From: Cyprinodon diabolis
Lineage: Eukaryota > Chordata > Actinopteri > Cyprinodontiformes > Cyprinodontidae
NCBI GenBank assembly: GCA_030533445.1
Contig: CM060070.1
Coordinates: forward strand, 34,154,501 to 34,218,500
Direction of reading: 5' to 3'
DNA: 64,000 nucleotides
Shown piece by piece: positions 54,372 through 64,000 of the stretch. Numbering within the stretch: the first letter of the stretch is position 1; every line of letters starts with the position of its first letter. Under the pieces are notes generated by a model. That model was not told where the DNA came from and made no database searches. It saw only the letters and a list, made by a program, of their open reading frames with translations. The position numbers and the translations under genes were made by a program.

Positions 54372-57075
54372 GTTGGCACGCAACGAAATGGTGCATTACC
54401 GCCACCAACTGGTATGGAGTGTGGATTAGAATGGCTAATAATTTATACTAAACAAACAAGTCACAATCAAATTACAAAAACCAATATCAACAAAACCAAA
54501 ATAAGATTCAGATCCTCTCAATTACATTTATTAATCTAAGATAATGAAAAACAATTACATAACACTTATCTCTTGAGTTTTTTCTAAGTATTTCTTTTAA
54601 ATCAAATTGTATTCTTTCCATTTTTAGATTTTGAACCATTTTTTTCCTTTCTCTTTCTTACTTCCTACAGTATCTGACACCCTCCTCCTGGTTCCAGCTC
54701 CTTATGAAGGGTGTAATTAGCTCTTATGGAACGCACCTGCCCATCCAGCCCTGCAGAGGAAGGAGAGAAAGGAAAAACAGACCTGCACCTAAACCACAGA
54801 GTATGACACAAGGCAGCAGGGCTACAACTGTACTATTATGCAGCCCTACAGTTTTCCCATTGTCCTGTACACCAGACGCGGTTCTTTTACCTGTTTTAAC
54901 TTGAACATTTGTCACTTTTTACCTTAACATACTTTTTCATTAACTGTCTTGCTTTTTTTTTCTCATGTTCATTTTCACTTTTAACCTTTTGTCGGGGAAA
55001 AAAGAAAGAGATGATTTACCTTCTGCCTTAACTTTCTGTTATGCTTTGATCATTTTTTATCAAATGGATGTTATATTAGAACAGAAGCCTGTTAAATGAG
55101 GATTGTTTTATTTCTGTTCAAGCGGATGAGAGACGGGCAACATTTGGGGCAAATAAATACCTCCAGGAGTAAAGGAGCTTCCCCAGCTGCATCTTAAATA
55201 TTATCAGAGAGCTTATATTCTGAAGATATATAATTGAAAGTACAGTTATTTGTGCAAAAGGGAGTTTAGATAATGAACAGAACCGTAAACATACATTGTT
55301 TTTTGACCTGTTCTTGGGTTTAAGTTTGTATATTTTCTCTCTGTGTGTGAAGAAATAATTTCACTGATTTGAGTTAATATGAACCAATGATGTAATGCTG
55401 TGATGTTTTGACAGACTTCGATCCGGTTTCTGACTCATTTGCTTTATTTTTACTCCATAGTTACAAGAAAAAAACCAAGAACAGCCCAGAAAAAAGGAAG
55501 TAGTTAAAAATGAAACAGAAAGTCTTTTTTAATCTGAGGCCTGATCCTCCTGCTTCCACCATAAAACTTTGTCTCAAAATAATGTAGACCTACAATTAAA
55601 AGAATCCCTCTGCAAACCCTTGACCCTTAAACCCATAAAACTGTGACCCGAACCAAGTCCAATGATTTGGTTCTGATCATCCTGGAAACTTTCTACATCT
55701 GGGTCAATAATCGAAAAGTAGTTCCTGGAACCAAAATTCATTGGATCTGGTTGCCTTTAACAGTGTAATTAAACAACCCAACCCAAAACCAGAAGAACCT
55801 TTCAGTACAGTTCCCCTCCTCCTAGATGTCCCCTGTCAGCAGGGGACATCTGGGAAGAAGGGAACTCCGGAGTCCAGAATCCCGCTCCATGAGGAATTTC
55901 AGGCATTATTCCAAATCCTTAAGTTTTTGTCCAAGTTCTTGTTCCTAGTCTCTCCCATACTCCCTCATAGGACCCGATCTAGGCAGCAGCCAAACCTTCC
56001 TTTTCCTGAGCCTGGCCCCTGCAACGGTTCCTTTGTCTTGGTGAGGAATTAACACCATTGTTAGTGGGACTCTGCTTCAAGGTTGAAGCCTCTAAGGTAC
56101 AGACAAATAAACATCAAGAATCTTCAGCAAATGTTGCTAAATCCAGGTTTGAAAGGATTTTTTAAGCTGAACCTTGAAAACCTATTATTTGAACTAAGTG
56201 GAAATAAAAACTAGAAAATGATTAACAAATTATTTACTTTAAATCTTTAGCATCAGTAGCTCAGGAACTGAGCAACATAACATTGTGTTCAGGGACAGGC
56301 AGGTAGCATCAGTACAGAGTCTGTGGGAATTTCCTTCTTTCTACCATCCCCAAAAAATTAAATGAATCTTTTAATATATATATAAGAATTGAAAAATAAA
56401 ATTTTCTCTAAATGATAACTATAAAATGAAATGGCCTCCAGTTGTTTATACTGTATCCTGGACAGCTGAAGTATATTGGGTAGCCTCCTGCAGCCTGTAT
56501 TAAAATCTCTGTCAAGTTAAAAACGTTTGCATTTTTATATTCAAATTAAATAACAACCATTAAAAGACATTTATAAATCTCGATCACTCATGAGCAGCCT
56601 AAAGCAACCACACCAAAAATACATGTTTCGTCATTAAACATTTACATGAATGAAAAACAAGTTCTCATGGGGAGCATACAAATAATCTGTCCCCTAATAA
56701 AGTTATAGTGAAACCTAATAGGAATATTTTCACAATCCTAAACCTCTTCTTTTCATGTGTACATAGATACAGCTGTTTTTGTTTTAAAAGAGCTGTTATT
56801 ATTTTTTATAGGATGTAAATGTAAAGTTTAAAGTTAATGTATATTTAACTTCTGATAAGTATGTTTATTAGTATAGGATGTTATCATAAATAATAACATT
56901 CTGATCATTTTCCTTTGTAGACATTTTAAAGTAACAATTACATTGGAAATGTAAACGATACTCTTCAGGGCATCTTTATAGCAGTTTTAAAGCTTCCACA
57001 CATTTTATTTATTTTTTAGGCGGAGGGCCAAATATGTCCAAATAAATGTCTTTCATGGGGCCCCAAATTCCTTGC
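54372..57075. other. Gene-free stretch
   Basis: No supported exon. Contains a 12-bp perfect hairpin at 55824-55835 and 55840-55851 (AGATGTCCCCTG arms, TCAG loop). Confidence 0.5.
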
Positions 57076-57228
57076 GAGGCAATAGGTTGATGCAATAAGC
57101 TGGTTTTCCTTATATAGAAAACTGTGAACCAATATGACTGTATGATCTGGATGAATTGTCTCTGTAAACTGCCTTGAGATGATATCTGCTGTGAATTGGT
57201 GCTATATAAATAAACTGATTTGAATTAC
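57076..57228 (+). mobile_element. L2 LINE 3' tail fragment
   Basis: Has TGTATGATCTGG, CTGCCTTGAGATGA and GTGCTATATAAATAAACTG in the same order as the L2 end at 8.7 kb. Confidence 0.85.
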
Positions 57229-59195
57229 ATTCAAAACATTTCTCCCTCTATCACCAATTGATTAACATGAAAAAAAAATGTACCGTTTAAATCAAAACTG
57301 CTTTTCAGTTTGTAAAGAAAGATTTTTACAGTGTCTGCACCTTAAGTATAGCTCCTTAAAGTAATGACAGGGGGCGCTGTTGAACTAGCACTTTTTGTTA
57401 TATCACATTCAAATGGCAAGAATCAAATTTAAAACAAAACATCCTAAATATACACACAGCTAGTACATAGTAGTCCATTAAAATTTGTTTATCATAATTT
57501 TACTGAAAAGTGTTTCTGCATTCTGAACAATAAGGCCTTCATTTGATTTGATAAATTCATAATTCAAATGCAAAACTAGCATCGAGCCATGTTTAAAATA
57601 ATAATATGAACATTTACTTTCTGATGTAGGAGTAACAGTTGAGGATCATCAGGAACTTTAAATCTGATGCAGTCATTTGAATCAAACTTAAAGCTGCAGC
57701 CCGATCTTGATGATAAATGGTAGAAATCAACTCGCTAGTTATGCTTGGTTTATATGCAAATGGCATTATCCACTAATCAGAGGATCCCTGATGTGTTTGT
57801 TAAGACATTTTTGGCATTTTTTCATCCTTAAACGTTCCACACACAGAGACCAGGGTGAGGGAGGTCAGAACAGAGACCTTGCATGGACAAAGAGTGAAGG
57901 TATGAGATTAAAGCTGGGAGAAATGGGGAAACCTGCAGCATAAAAACAAGATCCTGGTGTTGCTCACCTCTCCTTTGAACATCCTAATCTGTGGCGAGTC
58001 AGATTCAATTGCAGGAATTACTTTGACCACCTGGTCCCCAACTCACAAGGAGGTATAAATACCTTGCAACACCTGCCAAAATAACCATGGTAACAGGGCT
58101 GTCACGGAGAAGCATGGTCTACTCCATGAAGGACTTTTAATGAATTACAGCAAAGTGACAGCAGTGACTAAAACTTGCTGAAAATATTTTGTCGACCTAA
58201 CTAGTGTGATTTTAAAAGGTGTTACAAGTCCAAACGCCTGCTGCTTTAAAATCAATCACAGCCTAATATTTTCTGTTAGGAAGACTATGAGAAGTAGGTC
58301 CATTTTAAATTCTTCAAATGATCTAGATTACCTTTGAAGCCGAAAACATGTATGATCAAAATGTACCTCTACTGAAGTCTGAATGCAGAGTTTTGATCTT
58401 CGGCTGGAAATCGGCTACTCCAACTTAACATACAGATGAGGCCATATGTTCATATGGCTAGTATGAGACAGCTTAGCAATAACAGAAACTGTCAGCCAGC
58501 TCCCTCTTAAAAGCTCTGGTTGCAAAGAGTGCAACATGTTGAGAATTTGAATTTGATTTCACTGATATACAAGGGTTAGTTCCGTGTAATGCTCCAAAAT
58601 TAGCCTGAAAACCCTAGACCTGCCAATTAGCCCGCCCTCATCATGTTCCAGTAGGTTAGTAGGACCTCTGAAAACACGCTGTGTCTGACTTCTCTTATAG
58701 CCACGTAACACTCAACTTTACAGAGATGGTTTTAAGTTTATACACCCAAGATATTATCTCCCTGGCTTGTTAAGAAATTAACCGCTGATCTGAAATATGA
58801 GGGTTTTTTTTCCTTACTCTTGGTTTACTCTCATAAATGTGACAAAAAGATGAATAATTAGATTGAGGTTGTTTCCGTCATTTATTATGGTGCATTACAT
58901 TTAATATTTGAGGCTAAATGTGAATCAGTGTCATCTTTCAGGTTTAACTCATAAAAGCTCAAACTCATGAAAAAGCATCAGGTACAAGAGTCCTTGAGTC
59001 AAAAACAAACAAATGAAAACACATCATCAGTTTTTAATTTATTATTGTCAGTTAAAAGTTTGCATGATGAACAACATTTTCATGCACCATTTATTTCATA
59101 CATCCTGACGCATGTCAAACCCTGACCCTTTTCTGTGTGCGGAACGTAATTACGGCTCCGACAAATCTAACAGTTAAGTAAAAAAAAAAAAAACA
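57229..59195. other. Gene-free stretch
   Basis: AT-rich; no exon or bounded repeat recognised. Confidence 0.5.
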
Positions 59196-59426
59196 GGCCC
59201 AATCCCAATCCCCCCTTAAACAGTATCGCTAAACACTAACCCTCAGTTTGCGTGTTCCCACAGAGGGTGCACCAGATTGAGGGTCATCCCAAATCCCGTA
59301 GTTTTATTTTATTTTTTTTTACTATAAGGACAAGAGAAGGCACAGCATGTGTGCAGGATGATTGATTGGACCATGAGGGGTGGCTGGTTAAGGGTTAGTG
59401 CGTAGGAGGCCGTTGGGGATTAGGCC
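59196..59426. mobile_element. Short MITE-like element
   Basis: Ends GGCCCAATCCC and GGGATTAGGCC are inverted with one mismatch. Non-coding; ACA on both sides may be a 3-bp target duplication. Confidence 0.4.
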
Positions 59427-59434
59427 ACAATGTC

Positions 59435-60075
59435 CTTGTCTCAATACTCACACTACACCCTACACTCCTCTGAAGTGTAAACCTGGTGGAAGTGCACTAA
59501 AGGGTTAGAGTACACAGGTTACAAGCATGCAAATCTGTAGAAATGGTACAGCATGAAAGTCCTATCATCCGACCGTGAAAATGAGTGAATTTGACATATG
59601 CCTATTATAGCGTACATTTTAAGAACGTGGCAGCGTGGTTTTACATGTACAATATGAGCCTTTATAGTTCCGGAACAATGGCCCCAGATATGTGGCTGCT
59701 TTGTTTTTCACTTATTGAATACAGAGCAAGATTCCATGCTATTCCCATATGTAGAGTGCAGTACAAAGTCAATAATCTCAATCTTTACATTTGAAGACCT
59801 TATTTATTTTTTTTGTAAGCACTGGAGCTGGGCCGGTGAACATCCCCACATCTCTGCTGTTTATTTCAAAAATGTCAGCAGCAATGAATTGTGGGTAATA
59901 CACTTCACTGAAGTCTGTGTTGAAGTGAGTTTTTTACTGTGTTGTGTACCAAAGGGGCATAGGAGGCATCGCCACAGAGCGCTCTGGAGAATCAGGACAC
60001 CCTAGATACTGCAAACCCTCAGCGGGAATCTGCAACAGTGGGACGCAAGGTCGGGAGTGTGAGTATTGGGACAAG
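59435..60075. mobile_element. MITE (641 bp) with 20-bp inverted ends
   Basis: CTTGTCTCAATACTCACACT and AGTGTGAGTATTGGGACAAG pair with one mismatch. No transposase. It lies directly next to the previous element. Confidence 0.7.
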
Positions 60076-60428
60076 ACAAAAATAGCCTATGCTTGAGTTC
60101 AAACATTCAGCTACAGGTTAGCTAGCTTAGCATCAGCTGCAGGCAGAATAAGCGGATGAGGTAAGAAAATAGCCCTCCTATAGCTCCCTCTAGTGACCAT
60201 GCAGACAAAGACAAGTTTGTTTATGCAGATTTTCACTTTTCACCACCACAGAAAAACTTAAAGGAGACAAAAGATTAAAAATAATAAAAAACTTCCTTTT
60301 AGAAAATCTAATTGCACGAATCACCAGAACTCCTGTTCTGAACAAGGGAGAAAGCTGCTCCTTCCTGAAAATGCAGATAAGAATTATTAATTCTAATTAT
60401 TAATTATCATAATTAGAATTATGAAGCT
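60076..60428. other. 3' flank of the minus-strand zinc-finger gene
   Basis: Contains a small AATTATTAATTAT-type inverted run near 60385-60420; otherwise nothing. Confidence 0.5.
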
Positions 60429-62448
60429 CTAAAGTGGGTTTTCAGTGTGCAGTCTGAGGTGGCTGTTCAAAGCAGATCTGTTTTTAAATCTTTTCTCACA
60501 CTGGTTGCAGGGGTAGGGGCTCTCCCCTGTGTGTGTTCTCCTGTGGATCACCAGATGCACGTTTTGATTAAAACTTTTGCCACAAAACTCACACGTGAAC
60601 AGCTTCTCATCCATGTGAGTTCTCATGTGGACTGAAAGGTTGTCGCTTCTCCTGAAACCTTTGTGACATGTGGGACAGAAGTAGGGCCTTTCCTCAGAAT
60701 GACATCTTCTGTGAAGGATCAAGCTGCGCTTCGTAGTGAAGCTCTTTAGACAGGTTTCACAGGAATATGGTTTCTCACTGGAGTGGATGTTTGTGTGCTT
60801 CGACAAGTCGCTGCTGCATCGGAAACATTTACCACAGATGGTGCATGAGTACGGCTTCTCCCCGGTGTGGACCCTCATGTGGGTCAGTAAAGCAAACTTT
60901 CTGATGAAACTCTTCCCACATGTTTTGCATGAGAATGGCTTTTCCCCTGTATGGATTTTCCGATGCCTCCTCATTGCATATTGAAACCTAAATTCTTTAT
61001 CACAGAAATCACATTTGAATGAAGTTTTGTTTGTATTTTGGTCATATTGACTCTGCATTGATGGACGGTTTGTTTCTGGCTCTTCAGATCTGCTCGATCC
61101 CGACTCTTGATTCTCAGCTTTCGGAGATCTCTGAGGGAGAAGTTGTTCACCATTTGGTTCTGGTTCACTGTTGCCAGTTTCCTCATAATCAATGGTCACC
61201 ATTAGTGTTTCTGTCTCCTGCTTTAGAAGGAGCTGCTCAGCGCCCTGACTGATAGATAGTTCTTCATGTTCTTCTTTAACCTCTGGAGCTTGTGGTTGTT
61301 TCCTTTTCTTCTTTTTAATCTCTGGAAGCTCCAGTTCTTCTTGTAGAGTTCCCAATTCCTCCTGGACCCTGCGGGTAAAGAGCTGCTGCTCATTGCAGCT
61401 GTCATCCTCACAGAGATGATCATAGCGAAGACCTGGAATAAAAGAAAAACAGAAAAATAATATCAAAATATTGATAAGAAACACTGGAAGCAGGATGGTT
61501 TCCTACATCAGGGAGCTCTTAGCAAAGGCTGGTCATGCACCTGTCTCTGTGTCCTCCATCTGGAGTAGAGCAGCTTACAGTCAGTTCTCTCAAAATCAGT
61601 GTTCTTCACTGAAGAAAACTAAAGAGATTGCCCTGCTGATTGACTGGGGTGGCACCCGCACAGCAGGTGGTTGTGGACTAGGGCTTTAAAAGCTGAACTG
61701 CTCACAAATTGATAAACTAACTAGTGATAGCCTTAAAGGGCAAAGCCAATACCTACTAAAAATAAATCGATATACCTCAAGTTCAAATTATCTGGGTTGG
61801 TTCAAATAAATCTAAAGCTTCCTACATTTTCTGATGCACAGCCCGCTAAAAGAAGCCACCAAATAGCAATCGAAGAAGAATATTCAGGAGTGTGTGCCAC
61901 TGCTTTTACAGGGGTAATTGAAAGTTAATTAAAATCATGACCAGTCTGCAACGTGCAGGTTGTGATGGTATTTCATCAAGCAAAGGACGACGCACAGCCA
62001 ACATGATTAAACACCAGTGGACACAGGATTAGAGCCTCGTCTTTGACCCTCTGCTCTGCTGTTGTGCTAGGGGAGCTTTCCTGAGGGACCTTGTTAATGG
62101 GTTTCATTGTTCAGAATTAAAAGTGAAAATGTTAAAATAATGTAAAGCATATGCTAGAGAATACTGTGCAATTTCAGACTCACTCAAATCTTTACATTTT
62201 AAAAATAATTTAATTCTTGAATAAATAAAATTGACTTCATTTGGAAACCAACACCACCGACTCCTATCTTTGCTGTGAACTATCAGAAAGTTAGACGGCG
62301 ACAACTGAGGCGGCTACTTACCAGAGTCCAACCGAGCCGACCGTCCTGCAGTGCCTGGTGGGAAAGCGACGGCGTGCCTTGTTGGAGGATGGATTTCATC
62401 TACAGCGTCTCCACGTTCTAGCGAATTCTCCCCACAGCCTCCTGTCAT
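60429..62448 (-). CDS. C2H2 zinc-finger protein with seven fingers (two coding exons)
   Basis: Exon 1 (62448-62322) starts MTGGCGENSLERGDAV and ends at donor GTAAGTAG. Exon 2 (61432-60429) follows acceptor TTTTATTCCAG. Both are phase 1 and give 376 residues. The N-terminal part is acidic and Lys/Glu-rich with a coiled-coil-like EELGTLQEELELPEIKKKK stretch and one VKEE site, without KRAB or BTB. Seven C2H2 fingers follow, starting FKCDFC and ending YPCNQC to HLRLH, all with four ligands. Linkers are mostly TGEKP, but SSEKP, SEERP and MDEKL occur between fingers 3 and 6. A nuclear DNA-binding regulator is expected. The start at 62448 is the first in-frame Met that joins the frame; more upstream exons are possible. 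A shorter-array cousin of the plus-strand gene at 35.9 kb. Confidence 0.8.
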
Positions 62449-63768
62449 AAGATCATAGAGAAAGAACATTCATGTTCCTACCAAATGCATACAGTACACA
62501 GCATAAAGGTACGATATATTTCAATTACATCAATAAAGATAAGTCATAAGCTAAAACGTTTACATTAGAATGAACCCAAATTTAATGCATAAAATTGCCA
62601 TTATCTACTGAGTCCAATGTTAACGAGCCCTGAAATGAAGCTACTCCCAAGTCTGTTTATTTAAGTCAATCCAATAATCAACATATAATATTGTTTTTAT
62701 TTAGACTGAAACTGTATCATAGCATCACTCTCAATAGTACGAGTAATAATAAGGATGTTTACTCATTAACCCCTTAACTGAAGGCCTCAGCAGCTTTAGC
62801 TGTTCTTCTTCCAAACGCTGCATCAATCTTATTGCCCCTCGAATCAAATACAGTATGTAACCCGGGTGTAAATCCCAGTGATTTTCCATTTACATGTTTA
62901 GATAATGGAAAAAGATCCCAGTGATCATTCTGTGTATATTTTTTCACTTCCATCCCCTCATTGCTACACAGCCAATTGCTGTTGAGTATCAGGGTCACAT
63001 GTGCAACAGCCTATCAGCTAGGTATATCAGTTGGAGTGGGGAAACATGAAAGACTATGGCATGTTGGGAGAAGCAGAGCTGCAGGAGCGAACTACTTAGC
63101 CGAGATGACATGAGAAACCCTGTTTGTGTGACATACAAACTATGGAATTGGCCAGGTGTTGATGGCGAGCTGAAGGTCCAGGCCTAGAGCCCAAGAAAGA
63201 TTGCACTTTGGGTGCACAAAGACTTTGGATCTCCTGCCAGGCTGGTAGGAGGCTACTTGCAGCCAACGAACAATTTTGTTTCCACTCTGCTCTGACTTTT
63301 GTCAGTCCACGACCCGCACTGTACCAAGCACTTTAGAAGGAATTTGCTTGGGACCTTTAATCAACCCCAGCTTGGGGTGAATGGACTGAAGGGATGTGGT
63401 TTCATTAATTGTGGAATTGATTAATTTTGTTTTTTTTTCCTCTTTGTTTTGTTTTCTTTCTTTTTTTCTGTGCATTTTATATGGCCATTTGGATGATTCA
63501 CTGATGTTGTAAATATGTATAAAATTTTCCTCACTATAAATACAAAGCACTCGCAACTGCAAACTTCTAGTCTCTGTCTGCTGTTTCATGAGTCGTACCT
63601 ATATTCTGAGAACTAGCCTATTGACCTTATTTGTTATGATCCATTTACATTAATTTAAAATATAGTATACTGTTTTTTTACAGATATGCTACATTAATTT
63701 ATGGCGAGCTAGCCAGGAGCAGTTTTGTACAGAGCTGAAGTATTGCAGTTTGCTATTTTGATGCTATT
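62449..63768. other. Flank between zinc-finger gene and Gag-like ORF
   Basis: About 63062 (TGTTGGGAGAAG) to 63640 may be an LTR belonging to the Gag-like frame, but I could not fix its 3' end. A splice-acceptor-like TTTTTTTACAG at 63673-63683 offers another reading: that the next ORF is an exon of a host gene. Confidence 0.35.
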
Positions 63769-64000
63769 ATGGACATCTTGGTGAAATATGGGGTTAAAAT
63801 ACCCAATGCAGTGTTGATTAAATATGCAACAAACACAGAAACTGATAATGAAGTTGCTGATTTTCTGAAAGGTTACGGGTTAATGGAAAAGTCTGAAATT
63901 ATAACTGATTCTGACTCAGATTTTTATAATTGCATAATTTTTGAGTTTGCGTCAGGGAGTGCATTAGAGGGGTTGTGTGAAATCTTGCCGTACATTTATC
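63769..64000 (+). CDS. Gag/PNMA-like N-terminus, runs off the window
   Basis: ATG at 63769 opens a frame of 77 codons with no stop before the edge. It starts MDILVKYGVKIPNAVLIKYA and continues with an acidic TDNEVADFLKGYG section and FASGSALEGLCEILPYIY. The layout resembles the N-terminal region of fish Ty3-type Gag and PNMA-like proteins, recognised from general family memory. It may be a retrotransposon gag behind a 5' LTR or a domesticated host copy; the rest lies outside the window. Confidence 0.5.
   Translation, partial: MDILVKYGVKIPNAVLIKYATNTETDNEVADFLKGYGLMEKSEIITDSDSDFYNCIIFEFASGSALEGLCEILPYIY

Noticed and set aside
55824..55851. 12-bp hairpin as a microRNA precursor
   Set aside because: Stem is far too short and no longer foldback surrounds it.

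Overview
The window looks like nuclear DNA of a ray-finned fish, probably a percomorph teleost. The evidence is AT-rich intergenic DNA, short phase-1 exons with GT-AG junctions, and a repeat load typical of teleosts: L2 LINEs with TTGAA-type tails, an RTE/Rex3 LINE, a Ty3 chromovirus, hAT MITEs, tRNA-type SINEs and L1/Tx1-like LINEs. The species cannot be named from the sequence.

Layout: 1-1174 is the end of an open frame built from 36-bp and 39-bp tandem repeats. 1.9-11.8 kb holds a seven-exon plus-strand gene for a secreted coiled-coil/C1q-domain protein. Its introns are swollen by nested solo LTRs, an L2 LINE and a TTAA-flanked foldback element, and one exon pair has been duplicated with one copy now dead. 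11.8-20.7 kb has no clear protein gene, but it contains a solo LTR with a target duplication, a foldback MITE and a minus-strand region with promoter and splice signals that may be a non-coding gene. 20.68-26.18 kb is a complete but decayed chromovirus on the minus strand with intact 5-bp target duplications. 26.2-28.4 kb is L1, hAT and L2 debris.

28.8-38.0 kb contains a plus-strand C2H2 zinc-finger gene: a probable 5' untranslated exon near 29.0 kb and one large coding exon with 15 good fingers, one damaged finger and one cut off by a stop. 39.2-45.7 kb holds two retrotransposed copies of one sequence in opposite orientation, a stray copy of the zinc-finger 5' exon, an L1 fragment split by a hAT MITE, and a LINE tail sitting in a TA microsatellite.

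46.75-48.54 kb is the most interesting protein gene. It is a four-exon minus-strand gene for a 240-residue TenA/THI-4 (heme-oxygenase-like fold) enzyme with a signal peptide and the expected Asp, Cys and Glu catalytic positions. Thiamin-cleaving activity has been reported for TenA-type genes in some fishes, so this is a candidate secreted thiamin-active enzyme.

49.9-52.4 kb is a three-level nest (L2 > hAT-like > Rex3). 53-60 kb is mostly SINE, LTR-like and MITE material. 60.4-62.45 kb is a second, minus-strand seven-finger C2H2 gene with two coding exons. The right edge starts a Gag-like (PNMA-like) reading frame that runs out of the window. No CRISPR array, tRNA, rRNA or bacterial feature was seen. 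The genes do not form an obvious pathway; the window is a mix of unrelated host genes within dense repeats.
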